In this document: one piece after another, positions 23,461 through 34,621 of the stretch
How the letters are laid out: every line of letters begins with the position of its first letter
Numbering within the stretch: the stretch's first letter is position 1
Origin: Lenzites betulinus
Taxonomy: Eukaryota; Basidiomycota; Agaricomycetes; Polyporales; Polyporaceae
Reading direction: 5' to 3'
Length of the DNA: 64,000 bases
NCBI GenBank assembly: GCA_022264855.1
Contig: JABYQU010000009.1
Coordinates: 248,001 to 312,000 of the forward strand
Notes under the pieces: model-generated
Database searches by the model: none
The model's input: the letters and a program-made list of their open reading frames with translations, nothing else
What the model was told of the DNA's origin: nothing
Made by a program: the position numbers and the translations under genes

Positions 23461-25028
23461 GGCTTTCAGAGTGTAACTTGCAACTGTGAGAGGATACCGG
23501 TCGAGGTGGGGCGCGTACATTTAGCCGCTGGAACGACGGCACACACGACGACGCACACGTCTATTCGGTATGTATCCCCTTCAAGCGTGGCACGCTACCG
23601 TTGAGGTCATGGTACAGAGCGACCACTGGATACACGTATATTGTTAACGAGAACGATGCTACAGAACCGATGCAGTGAATCCGAGTATATGCTGGGTTAC
23701 GGGGCGGGGCTATGCGATACATCTTCTAAAGTCGTATGGGAATATCGTCCGTGCCACACTGCTTGTATGGGCCTGGCCAACAACATACAGGCGCCGTGCG
23801 TTCTATCCTTTCCTTCTACAAAGCGTCTGGAGATATATCACCGAGAGTGTTCAGGTCGGCTGCACTGTACATCACAGAAAAGGCGTGGAAATTGCAAGAC
23901 GGATAATGATTCTTGCCGTGAGAAGGCGTTATAATCTGTTGTAAACTGACCATAATCTCGGGTTTGATAGCAAGCGCCGCGATCATTGGACTGGCTTGGA
24001 ACACGCTTGCAAGACACTTGCAACGATCTTGGAACCTGCGCAATCCTCCCGCCTGCTTTGCAATCCCCCTACAACCCGCGCGCTCGAATCTACTGACACT
24101 TCACGATGTCCTGTACAGTTCTTCGGCGGAGCTTAAATCCGTCTCCTAGCAATTGACATCTTTGCTCGCGCACAAGTCTTGTCTCTTTCCATCCTTCCAA
24201 CTCCTCCCACTTGCACACATCCCCCCATTTCCCCCTTTTTTGCTTGTGTATTAGTGTCACGACGGCATGTATCCCTACTGACCTTTTCATCCTACTATAG
24301 GGCCTAGTAGGCTTCCGCTATGGGTGTCGTACTACTGCTGGTGCTGCTGTGTGCTCGATTCCGCTGGGTCTTGAAGCTGTCTACGGCTACCGCACTCGTA
24401 CCTGGACTCTAGAGGCATCCTGACTGGTCGCTATACCTGGCGTTGCTCATGGCTGGGAGTATCTTTGGCTACTATCACCTGGTGTGCGCTGTACATGCTC
24501 GTTCAACCTGGGTGCTCTTTATCCGGCTACCCGACGCTACTGAGCGGCTACACTATCGAGGCCCTTTGTTCTGCACGGCGGGAGTTTCTCTGGTGTTTCG
24601 GTAGTGTATGTCCAGTAGTTGTAGTAATAGTACTGGTACAAGTATCGCTTCATGTACGTTCTCGGTGTTTATGAATATATCATATGTTTCCGCATCTACC
24701 GTGCATAGTGTGATCAGGATTTAGAAGCCCAAGAATATTATTATACTGGCATCGTACACCTTGCATGCATGTACAATGATTTGGAGAATTCGCAATATTG
24801 GGAAATCTTGCAATCTGGGCGGGTTCTTCTAACGGGCTCAACGCGATCGTAGTGGCATTATTACACGATCCGAGATAATATCAACTTGCCATCATTGTGG
24901 ACCTTATAACCGATTACAAGTCCATTATAGCTGGATTATATTGCATTGTAAGATCACGGACAAATCTGTGATGTATGCGCTATACAGCGACCGCGTTTCG
25001 TCGTCTACTGCCGACTGTGCATCAATGG
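23283..25028. repeat. Segmental duplication, copy A (interrupted by a 1.1-kb element)
   Basis: Bases 23283-23869 and 24974-25028 match 41556-41608 plus 54874-55463 at roughly 95% identity. The matching DNA holds the start of lipocalin exon 2, intron 1, exon 1 and about 400 bp of upstream sequence. In this copy an extra 1104 bp (23870-24973) separates the two parts. Confidence 0.85.
23870..24973. mobile_element. 1.1-kb non-autonomous DNA transposon, TA target site
   Basis: The insert begins CATCACAGA and ends TCTGTGATG, a perfect 9-bp terminal inverted repeat. It is flanked by TA on both sides (23868-23869 and 24974-24975). The second copy of this DNA has the uninterrupted sequence CACTGTATGCGC at 55404-55415, an empty site with a single TA. 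No transposase ORF is present inside, so it must have been moved by an enzyme encoded elsewhere. TA duplication suggests the Tc1/mariner group, but the terminal repeat is too short to assign a family. Confidence 0.82.
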
Positions 25029-25085
25029 CAGCCCTTCCCGCGCCACTTGTAGCGCGTCGGGGCGGGCGGGGCGCCGGAGGCGGGG
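25029..25085. repeat. Fragment duplicated from lipocalin-like exon 3
   Basis: Sequence starting CAGCCCTTCCCGCGCC and continuing through CTTGTAGCGCGTCGGGGCGG nearly repeats about 22994-23046, inside exon 3 of the lipocalin-like gene, in the same orientation. It lies immediately after the end of segmental duplication copy A. Confidence 0.7.
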
Positions 25086-27689
25086 GAGGCGCCACGCAAC
25101 GACTCGGTGGGCACTTGGATCTCACGCGCGGCATCAAGATTACCAGGGCATCAGTCCAAGGTAAGCGAGAATGCAGTCGGGTCCGAAGCTCTACGCGTAG
25201 GCTAGCGTACTGGAGTCTGCCGACCCCGGCGGAGGCAGAGCAGCTGGTAGACACGCACCACCGGCGCAGGAGACCCCCGCCGGGCCGGTGCGTCTTCGAG
25301 TCCTTCAACTTACGTGCAAGCAAGCACTAACATGTTTGCCACTTCATTTAGGGCACGAGACGTCTCTACGACGGAAGATGGAGAGCCATGAAGGCCCGGT
25401 TGCCGATGTCATGCAGTGGGACATTGTCTCCGTCTTGCTGGAGCCTGGAGGATCGGAACTCTTCGCAGCAGCGCCGATGGTATGTCTGTGCGCTGATTAT
25501 GCCAGGTCCGGTCTGTTGTCTGACGCCTATATAGTGGGACTCTCAATACGCATGTCGGTAGCTTGACCGCGCGAACACTGGAATCATGCACGTCTTGGCT
25601 GCGAGTCGGTTTCCCGGTGCTCAAAGCTGTCATGTAGTACGTCCGTGCCATGTTGCGTTTGTGCTAGTAGATAGCCTGTCCTGCCATTCACGTCCGCAGA
25701 GAATCTGCCATGCACCACGAAGCCTTTGGCGCTCGACATGCTCGACGGGCCACGGCGAGCACGAGGACGATCCCAGACGCACTGCGGCGACCTCTTGAAG
25801 GTGTCGCGGACTATCACCACACTCTATGGTGCGTGCGTGCGTGTGTGCGTGTGTACGGTGCTCGCGGATGTGGGTGTTCGGGTACGTCTCCGGATCCTTT
25901 CAATCTGGAACTACATACCGAGTCATGATGTCTAGTTTACAGATGCGCTGCACACTCCGAAACTGGCATGATCACTCCCGCGCTCGCACTCGGTATGTAC
26001 GGTGCGGTACGGTGCGATTCCATAACGGAGGAGATACGTACCTGACAGTCACAGGAGCCACGAGTACTACGCCCCGGGCGTCCCCAGCGTCCGGACTCCC
26101 GGGACGACCCCCACTCTGGCAAGCTGATTTTATCTCGCTCGTACGTCTCCGCGCTTCCATACACGATGCTGACGAAGTTAATGGCCTCCTCAGGCCACTC
26201 CATTGCGTACTAAAAGGCGCCACCGATGTCTCATATCCGGAATGCCGGCCATTCGTCAATGTCGGTACTATTCCGCGGGTTTTCGTGCGAACTACCTCCC
26301 ACACGCTTGTTACGCTTCTTGATGGGTTCTAGGCTTATGCATCTCGGTTCACGCCATCTATGAGTCGACTCAGGAGTGCTTCTAGCCCCTTCGCCGGCGA
26401 ACTACGCTGACAGTCTCATATTTAAAGATCGGCGAGCTTGGAAACCCAAGATTTGAAGCAGGCAACTCAGTACTCACGCTCGCACCCTCGTCGGTAAGTC
26501 GCACGGCTGCAACGCTTCCCTCGGACCGCCCGCAACCGCAGATATTTGTGTCCATCATATTGGGGACATCGCCGCATTGCGTACGGCGCGGCAATCGCCT
26601 GATTCGCGAGCTGCACTGACGTCTTTCTTCCCCCGTAGGTCCGTTTTGCGTCGGCTGTGGGCGAATGTACAGGGTTTTCCCTCTGGCGACTAGCTCGAGG
26701 CTTATTGTGGCTCGTACACCCAGAGTCCACACGAGCGACGCCGCGCTTCCTGCGCGTTCCCTATGAACTGGAACAGCCGCGTACGTATCGGGCACAGTCT
26801 CCGCAGGAGCCTGAGGTACGTCGTTGTTTAGTTGTCGTCTCCTCCGCCGCTTAACAGGCTTGGCAGTTGCAGGACTATGAGTCATTCGACTCCGCGCATG
26901 TCCATGGAAATCTCGACCGCGCAGGGCATGGTACGTTCGTGTGCGCAGAAGCGGATTTTCCGACTCGCTCGCTACGCTGATTAGATCCGAGGCGCGAGCT
27001 CGAGGGACATCTATACCCGGTTGCCAGGCTCCCAGGCTCGACTCGCGCACAGAATATGCACGTATCCTCGAGAACTGGAAGGATGATTTAGGCGCACTTC
27101 GCCCGTCGATTATTGAGGCACACGCGGGGTTGTCGATCGCTGTGTTGAGTGCACACGAAGGCGATGCGGGGTCGTGTCTGGCGAACGAGATTGTGTCTCA
27201 GCACGTTGGGTAGCGCATTTCGAGTCGTTCGAGCGGTCCCGACTCGCCTTCGAGCCGGCCGTATGTATTGCAGTCGTGTACTATGTATGTCGTAAAACCA
27301 TGTACCTGTATTCGGATACGAACCCTCTATCGAGACGCTGCGTGCGCCGGCCCCACGCAGCGAACCCACCTCTGCGGACATCGTCCGCAAGATCCTACCG
27401 GGTTTCCACACAATCCCCCCAGCCCGTGCGATCACCTCGCAACCTGTATGCGAGATATACACACGAGATAGACGTGCGACGTCGGACGGGACAAAAATGT
27501 CTCGGCAGGACCGTGCGGATTGCACGCCCGCCGAAACACCTTCGCGTGCGCCGGCGTGCCGCGCGCACCTCATGCGTGCGTCCGTCGTCGACGCAGCCAC
27601 GCTGATGCACGACTGGCTTGACCGCGCAGCTCATGGTGCAACGAGCACCGCCGCAGTCGCATGCCTCGTTCCGTTCCGTGAACCGGTCG
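25086..27689. other. Gene-poor region
   Basis: No complete gene is visible. Around 25367-25480 a plus-strand frame (MESHEGPVADVMQWD...) reads like an exon fragment with a possible donor at the following GTATGT, but I cannot extend it. The remainder is GC-rich with short overlapping ORFs and scattered CGA/TCG-rich words. Confidence 0.4.
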
Positions 27690-29500
27690 ACCTGAGCGCA
27701 AGTCGATGCGACGGGGCGAATGGCGTGTGTTGAACCGTCGCCGATGCGCACGAGTGGGGCTCAGGGCGACTCGCTCGCGCCGCCTGCGACCCCCAAGGCC
27801 CGAAATACGGTGTTTGCGCTAAGGAGGGCGACGGCGGCCGAGTGAACTCGGGCCTGTGCCGCGCCATCGCGGCGAGCGAATTCCTACACGCGGGATATCA
27901 GAACGGCGCCCCGAGTGGCCTCACGCGCACGCGAACTCCGTCCGATCCCCTGGTTGGTAGGCCAGGAGCAGATGTCGCCGCTAATCCGCCATGCATGGGC
28001 GGGCGACCCGTCTTGTCTTGTTGCGCAGATCAGACGACTTGAACACGAACGGGTGCGACGGAATGGATGGCGTATGTTGAACGCCGCCGGTACGCACAAA
28101 CGGGCCTCGGGGGGACTCACCAGCGCAGCCTGCTTCCGCCCAGGCCCAAAATACCGTGTTCGCGCTAGAGGGGACGACGGCGGCCAAGCGAACTCGGGCA
28201 CGCGCTCCGCCATCGCGGCGAGCGAATTTCGACGTACGGGATGTTGGAACGGCGCCCCGAGCGGTCTCATGCACACGCAAGTCCCGCCCTATCGCTTGGT
28301 TGGTAGGTCGGAAGCGGACTTTGCCTTGAATCCGCCGTGCACTCGGGCTTCGAGGCGGTGCTTGGGGCACAGGCGTAAACGACAGGCGGGGCGCGCGAGG
28401 CTTCTTGCGCGCGGGGGTGTCGCTGTTTCACGGCGTTTGTCCCGCATTTTCTTCCCACCTGGCGGTAACGTCAGTAGCAGAGGCGAGCGAGCACTCGCCC
28501 CACTGGTCCGGTGTGTGCATGAGTACGTCAGTTTACAGCGAGAGCAGCAGCGAGGGGCAGTCACGCATCGTGAATAGCCCGCTGTGGCATATCCCAGTGT
28601 CGGCGTTCGAGAACACGAGTCCGGCCGCCGCGAGCGCACCGACAGCGGCAGACTGAGCGCAGCCGCCATCCACTCACGACGTCACACGGCGCCGTCGAAA
28701 CGCATCCGCATCCACATCATCGTGAACCCGGAGCCACACGCCTTGAGCGCACGACGGCATCGGGAGCTCGGCGCCGCAGAGGGGTATGTTTGAGGGTGCT
28801 AAGAGCACAGACGCGCCCCACGATCACTGCGCGTGGACCCACAATTGCGGAAGCGACGGGCATCGTCTGAGGAGGGAGGGGGCGGCGGCCTCGTGAACTC
28901 GGGTGAATTCCGACGTGCGGAATGTTAGAACGCCGTCCTGGGTTGTCTCAAGCGTACGCGAGTCCCGATCTGGTTGATAGGCCGGGAGCGGATGTCGCCG
29001 CTCATCCGCCGTGCATTCGCGCGCAAGCGTAAACGACAGGCGGGGCGCGACGCTTCTTACACATGGGGGTGTCGTTGTTCCGCGGCGTTTGTCCCGGAAA
29101 TTCTGCTCTCCTGGCGACAGCATCCGCAACGAAGGCGAGCGAGCACTCCGGAGCGATGCTCTCCGCCAGACTGGTCCTTTGTGTGTGTAGATCAGTCGGC
29201 CTGCGGCATGAACAGTGGCGAGGGGCACTCACGCGCCGCAGATAGCTTGCTGTGGTCCGAAAAACGAGTCCGGTCGCCGCGGGCAGCAGCAGGCTCAGCG
29301 CAGCCGCCATCCACTGAAGACGCGGCACGGCGCCGTCGAAACGCATCCGTGTCATCGTACGCCCGCAGCGAGAAGCCCTGAGCGCAAGTCGGCATCAGAA
29401 GCTCGCACCGCAGAAGGATATGTTTGAGGACGCTAAGCGAGCACACACACGCCCCGCGGGCCCTGCGCGTGGGCCCGCAATTGCGGAAGCGACGGACGCC
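27690..29500. repeat. Decayed tandem repeat array (about 330-bp and 640-bp units)
   Basis: Blocks around 27759-27993, 28103-28340 and 28865-29015 share GGCGACGGCGGCC, CCATCGCGGCGAGCGAATT, AACGGCGCCCCGAG and TTGGTTGGTAGG-type words. A longer block at 28407-28862 recurs at 29059-29495 (GGGGGTGTCG, GGCGTTTGTCCCG, GGCGAGCGAGCACTC, GCGCAGCCGCCATCCACT, GGCGCCGTCGAAACGCATCC, GCAATTGCGGAAGCGACGG). Identity is roughly 75-80% by eye. On the minus strand both long copies begin a frame with MAAALSL, hinting at a duplicated small secreted-protein gene now broken in one copy. Confidence 0.75.
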
Positions 29501-30657
29501 GTATCGACACTGATGACAGTGATGTGCGCCGCGAACTACAACGGGCGCACGCAGGCGAGGCTGCGAAAGAATGCGCACTGCCTGCCGAGATCGCCTCGCT
29601 CGGAGGTCCGTGCGCCGCGCCGTGTGCCTGTAAATCATGGGTGTATCAGTGCCGTGCTGCACACCCACCTCCCTCGTACCCACTCTGCACTCACATTTCC
29701 GTTGCCGCCACTTGTCCGGGAGGGGCAGCGTCGACGCCATGCCCACAGCTCGTACGTCCGCCGTTCGGGCACATATCCGTCTATCGTCGTCGTTGCTGAT
29801 CCCCACTTGCAGAGACCTCGAGCCATTAGCAACGGCTGCACTCGCGGGCGTGCTCGTCGACCGTCAAGCATGCTCGCTTCCAAGCAGCGGACACATGCCC
29901 AGAACCTGCGCTCGCTGTGTGATCGTAAGCATCTTTTACGCTGTACCGAAATATCAAGCTCACGCTGATTGTATTTGTGCAGGCCGTCAGAGAGCGTGCA
30001 TGTTTGAGGAGGTGAGAATTCTGCGTGACTGGCGGGTCTGTTAGTATTTGTGTGTCAATGTATTACCATGACGCACGGAACGAGAAATGAAAATGCAGGC
30101 GTGTGAGGCGCTGCGTCGTTGCCTTGTGCCGCCGCCTTGACTATGTCCGCTGCGTGGTGCACGGGAAGACGAGGAAGGCGCGAGCGAGGACGAGGACGGG
30201 GAGAGAGGAGGAAGCTCAAGCAGCTGAGCCCTCCCAGTGGAGCCACCGGCGTCTACGCGGGACGCGTTCGAGCGCCCTCGACGTCTTCTCTCCCCCTGCG
30301 CCCACGCCACAACGCCGCCACTCAGTACTCAGACGTGGCCGCAGTAGCACTGTCCAGTTCTGCTCTTGCGCGTTAGTCCGCGAACCCCTTTGATTCGTTC
30401 ACGAGGCCATCGAGATCGCTCACACCTGCTCCACCATTAGGACATATCTACGGCCGGAACCTCCGGTGAACATCTCCTCCCACGTACTTATATAGCCTCC
30501 GCGATTGCGACTTACACGTCCTCGTGCACTGAAGCTGTCCCCAATCCGGTCTCTACCACCTGTCTGGCATCCCCGTGATCTCTGATATCGATAACGGCCA
30601 TAGCAAAAGGTATGCAGTCCGACTCGTCCTCCTCTTCGCCATCTTTCCGCAACACTC
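29501..30657. other. Intergenic, upstream of FunK1 gene
   Basis: Only short overlapping ORFs occur here. The interval from about 30400 to 30657 is the likely promoter and leader of the kinase gene. Confidence 0.45.
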
Positions 30658-33600
30658 ATGGCTAACCCTCCGGCGCAGACCTGGAGTCGCTTCCACAATC
30701 CTGTCCCAGCAAACTCCCCAATCAAGGACCTTCCATCCGTTGATAACACTTACACGCTTAGCGAACACCCTTTAACCAAGGACCAAATTCGCCAACACGC
30801 CATGAAAGACGTTGACCACATACGCATCGTACCCACGAGGGACTTCCTCGACAAAATCCTGCCCATCGATCACTCTGTCCTCAACAAAATCTATGCAAAT
30901 GTTTTGGAACTCGACTCGAAGCTCTATAATACTGAGAAGATGCTCTGGAAGGGTTTCCCACCCAGTGGGAAAGCGTTAAAAGAAGATCAACTCTATCCAC
31001 CATTCGTCGAGATCGCGAACAAGACTGCGAGCGAGGCGAGGAAGGTACACGAGGACAAAGACGATCAAGTCCGTGAAGCTATCTGGGTGGACTATCATTC
31101 TAACGCTCCGAAATCTCTCGAGCCCGACGCTGCGTGGATTCGACCCGATTGCGCACTAGCCATTGCTGGTCTGACAAGCTCGATCGAAGAAGGTTCTTCC
31201 ATTGCGGTAAGCTTCACTGGCATGTGATGAATATGCGTGAATCCCTCGCTCATGCCTTACAGGCGCAGGAGAAGAAGGCGCTTTGGTGGCTCCAGTTTGT
31301 GGTCGCAGTTGAGGCCAAGCGCAGCTACGACCAGAACGACAAAGATCTCATCACTCAACTTCTTGGTTATCTGCGCTTGGTCATGGTTGAGCAGAAGGAC
31401 CGACGTTTTGCTATCGGCCTCTTCCTAAGTCGCAATCAACTCTCCGTTTGGTGCCACGACAGGTCCGGAGTGCTAGGCATGGATGTACCGATCTTGATAC
31501 ATGAGGTGCGACTTGCGCTCTGTCGTGTGCGTTCACTCTGACTTGGAGTGATAGAACCCGAAGGAATTCGTTCACGTCATCGCCGCATTGGCCATCTTGC
31601 CTGCACATCGTCTCGGCTTTGACCCTAGCATGCAGCTCGCACGCGAGCCGCTGTCGCCCATTCACACGTACCGACTATCGTCACAAGGTCCGGATAGATT
31701 CGACGTCGCAATGTACAAGAAGAACAACTACGCAACACAATGGGTGATCACTACAGAGAACGGCGTCTTCTTGACCTTGAAGGCGCTGAGCGTCCTTCGC
31801 ACCGACGTGGTGATTGGTAGCGGCTGTATGGTGTGGGCGGTTGTTCGATATGATGAACGTCGCCAAAGTCCGGACACGCGTGCGGTACGGTCTCTAGTAG
31901 TGCAACTCTTTGCCATGTATGAGCTCATCTCCTGCCGCAGGTGTATGTGCTGAAGCAATGGTGGAAGTCTGAGGGTCAGGCAGACGAAGGCGCTATATAC
32001 GAGTACCTGCAGAAGATCAACGACGAGACGCCCGACCCAGATGCACAGTACATCGCCCGGATGCATCACCACGAGACTGTGAAGATTGGAGACGAGGTCG
32101 ACAGCACTGACAGTCTCATACAGAGGGGCCTCAAATCGGCGCCGGCACCTCCGAACACAAGCACTGCGGCCTCCAAGAAGAGAAATCGCGACATCGAGGC
32201 AGAGGCGGAGGAGCGACTTCATGTCTCCATCGTCACTGAAGACAACACTCCAATGGTGGCGCGATACGTCGTCGGGCCGAACGCGACAGCGCCCCGGAAG
32301 CGCACTCGTATGCGAGTCATCCTAGCGGTGTTCGGCTGTTCCATGAGGTTCTTCACCACCCTGCAGGAGCTAATTGAGCTTCTTCTGCACAGTGTTCGCG
32401 GTATGTGTCGGTCCCATACGTCAGTGTTGCACCCAAACTGAGCTACCGAAAGGACATCGGTTCGCTTACGTCCACGGCGTCCTCCAGCGCGACATCAGCC
32501 TCGCGAATCTGCTTATCACTCTGATGGATAATGGGGCTAGCTCGCAGCCCCAATCTCAGGGCACTCGAGGCTGCCTCATCGACTTCGACCACGCGAAAAG
32601 AATCCAAACCGTGTCGGAGCGCAATATCGATTTCGAAGAAGATGATACTCCCCTCCTTCCTATGTACCTTCAAGCAGAATGGGTGTCGACGCCGGGCCGA
32701 ATCAACGAGGCGGTGCTCCAGCGCGCTCTTCATTGCTTCAAGCTCCGGGACCCGAAACCTATACCACCGATTAACTACATAGGCACCATCGTGTTCTATA
32801 TCCACGCTGCGTTGCGCTATCACAAGAGTTCCGGGCTGACACCGCCGGTGGACAATGTCTTCACTCCAGAGGACTTCGGTTGGAACACGGCATTGCTGGT
32901 ATGTTATTGTTGTCCATTGCGTTGTTGTCAAAGGTTGATGGTACTCTAGACACCCCCTCGCGAGTCTGACACCACTCCGAACACCATCCCGAAACGAGAG
33001 CCCCGCTCCGTGAGTGACTGACCTACTACACCGTTGTCCTCGCTGACGTGTACTCTAGGGCACTCCCCCTTATGCTAGCGTCAAGATACTCAGCCCGGTC
33101 GAGGTCCGAGTCAGACGGCAGGACTCCGAGGTGAAAGGCGCTCTGCAATCTTATCCGGTCGTGCATGATGCAATCCACGACATGGAGTCCTTCTTCTGGG
33201 TCTTGCTCTACATATGCATCACACGCTCAGGACCAGGTGGCGATCGGCGGAAGGAACTCACCGAAGACTTCAACGCTGCTAGTGAGCCCAGACGCACACA
33301 GATCTTAGAACTGCGCCGGATGGTCCATTGCTTCTTCGATGGCGGCCTGGAGATCATCACGTGGAACAAGAAGGAGCTGCTCGAAACGCCCAGCGAGTTC
33401 GAGGCGCACCTCCTTCTCCACGTCCACAGCTACTTTGAGCCGCTCAAGCCCGTGTTGCGTCAATGGTGGGAACTGCTGTTGCTCGCATACGAGTTCGAGG
33501 GCTACGAGTACCACAACATCCACAAGTTTGTGATCGAGCTTCTGGAGAAGACGTTGGAGATGGTGCGCGGTCTCCCTGCCAACGAATCGACGGACGACGA

Positions 33601-33853
33601 GCAGCGAACCCGGGATGCGACAAAGAAGAGAGACGACTTCATGCACAAGGTCACCCATGCCGACTTGGTTGTTCGAACAGCGCAGGTCGGAACGGCTTCA
33701 CCCCCGTTGAGCCCCACTGGACTTCGAATGACGACCGCTCTATATGGCACCCCGGAGTCGCAGAAACAGCAGGCTGCCGGTGGGCGCGACGTCCCGCCTT
33801 CCCCGCCCTCTCCCACGCCTGCGCAGAAGAAGCAGAAGGGCAAGCATAACTAG
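30658..33853 (+). CDS. FunK1-type fungal protein kinase
   Basis: Seven exons: 30658-31206, 31263-31505, 31555-31884, 31941-32400, 32453-32898, 32950-33009 and 33059-33853, giving 960 aa. The N-terminal part is an unassigned region typical of FunK1 proteins (IWVDYHSNAPKSLEPDAAWI, DLITQLLGYLRLVMVEQ). The kinase core follows: VYVLKQWW (lysine strand), the catalytic loop LQRDISLANLLI, the LIDFDHAKR metal-binding segment, and the EPRSGTPPYASVKIL and VHDAIHDMESFFWVLLYICI helices. FunK1 kinases are a large family confined to multicellular fungi; substrates are unknown. The catalytic loop has Gln where most family members have His (HRD to QRD), while the catalytic Asp and the DFD aspartate are kept, so activity is possible but not certain. 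The C terminus is Pro/Lys-rich (PSPTPAQKKQKGKHN). Confidence 0.93.
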
Positions 33854-34621
33854 GTGTGGTATGTTCAACGATCCCTCACGCGCTGAAACCATTGACGCTC
33901 TATACACAGGATTGATCACCTCCCATGTCTTCGACACTGTCATGACATCGCCTGCCTCGCTTTCTCATTGTGTACAAGTGATGTGGATTCGCAGATATCG
34001 AATCTAGTGACCTCCGAGCGATCGCGAGTCGACGCCGTGTTTGCGGTGCCTCTGGGCCGACGGTTCAAAACTTAGACTCTGGCCGCGGCAGGCCCTAGTG
34101 CAAACTCCAAGTACTGCACCGCCCACTTGCCTCACTTGAGACCGTAAACTTGGACGAGTGGGTGCGCAAGTCTGCTTCGCACTGAGTGAGAAAGGAGGAT
34201 GACGTATGCGGCCGCGAACGAGGCGGTGGCTGAGAACTGGCAACGCTTCCTGCTTGTTCTCTTCAGTCTTACTTCGAGCTCGGCCTCTGCGCGCCGAGTG
34301 GTCGAGGAGCGGGACGGGCGAGAGTCACAGTGTCTCGAGGAGGCGGCTGTACACGTGGTCGTGATCGAGGATCGAGATTGGCTGGGCGGTGGTTGAGAAC
34401 GCCTCCGTCCTCCTCTGAGGCTCGGACAGGGTCGGCGCACGGGCGCGCGTTCTCCTCTGACCATTGCTCGCTGTGCATTCGTCACCCCTCGGGACGCTGG
34501 CCTGGCGCTGCCCTCTGCGGCAGACACGTCTGCCCACCCTCGACAGATCCTGTACCACCGTGAGCCTCCTAAACCCCGTTAGGTGCGCCTGTCAGTGTAT
34601 GCTCAACCCAACGTGCGGTAG
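33854..34621. other. Intergenic / missing 5' exon of CWH43
   Basis: CWH43 should begin with an N-terminal exon of about 60 residues ahead of 34622. I searched all three plus-strand frames here and could not find one that matches the family. A GTGAGC donor at 34560 could pair with the acceptor at 34621, but the frame before it (ending STDPVPP) is not family-like. Confidence 0.4.

Noticed and set aside
23870..24973. A gene inside the 1.1-kb element
   Set aside because: Only short frames occur; none resembles a transposase.
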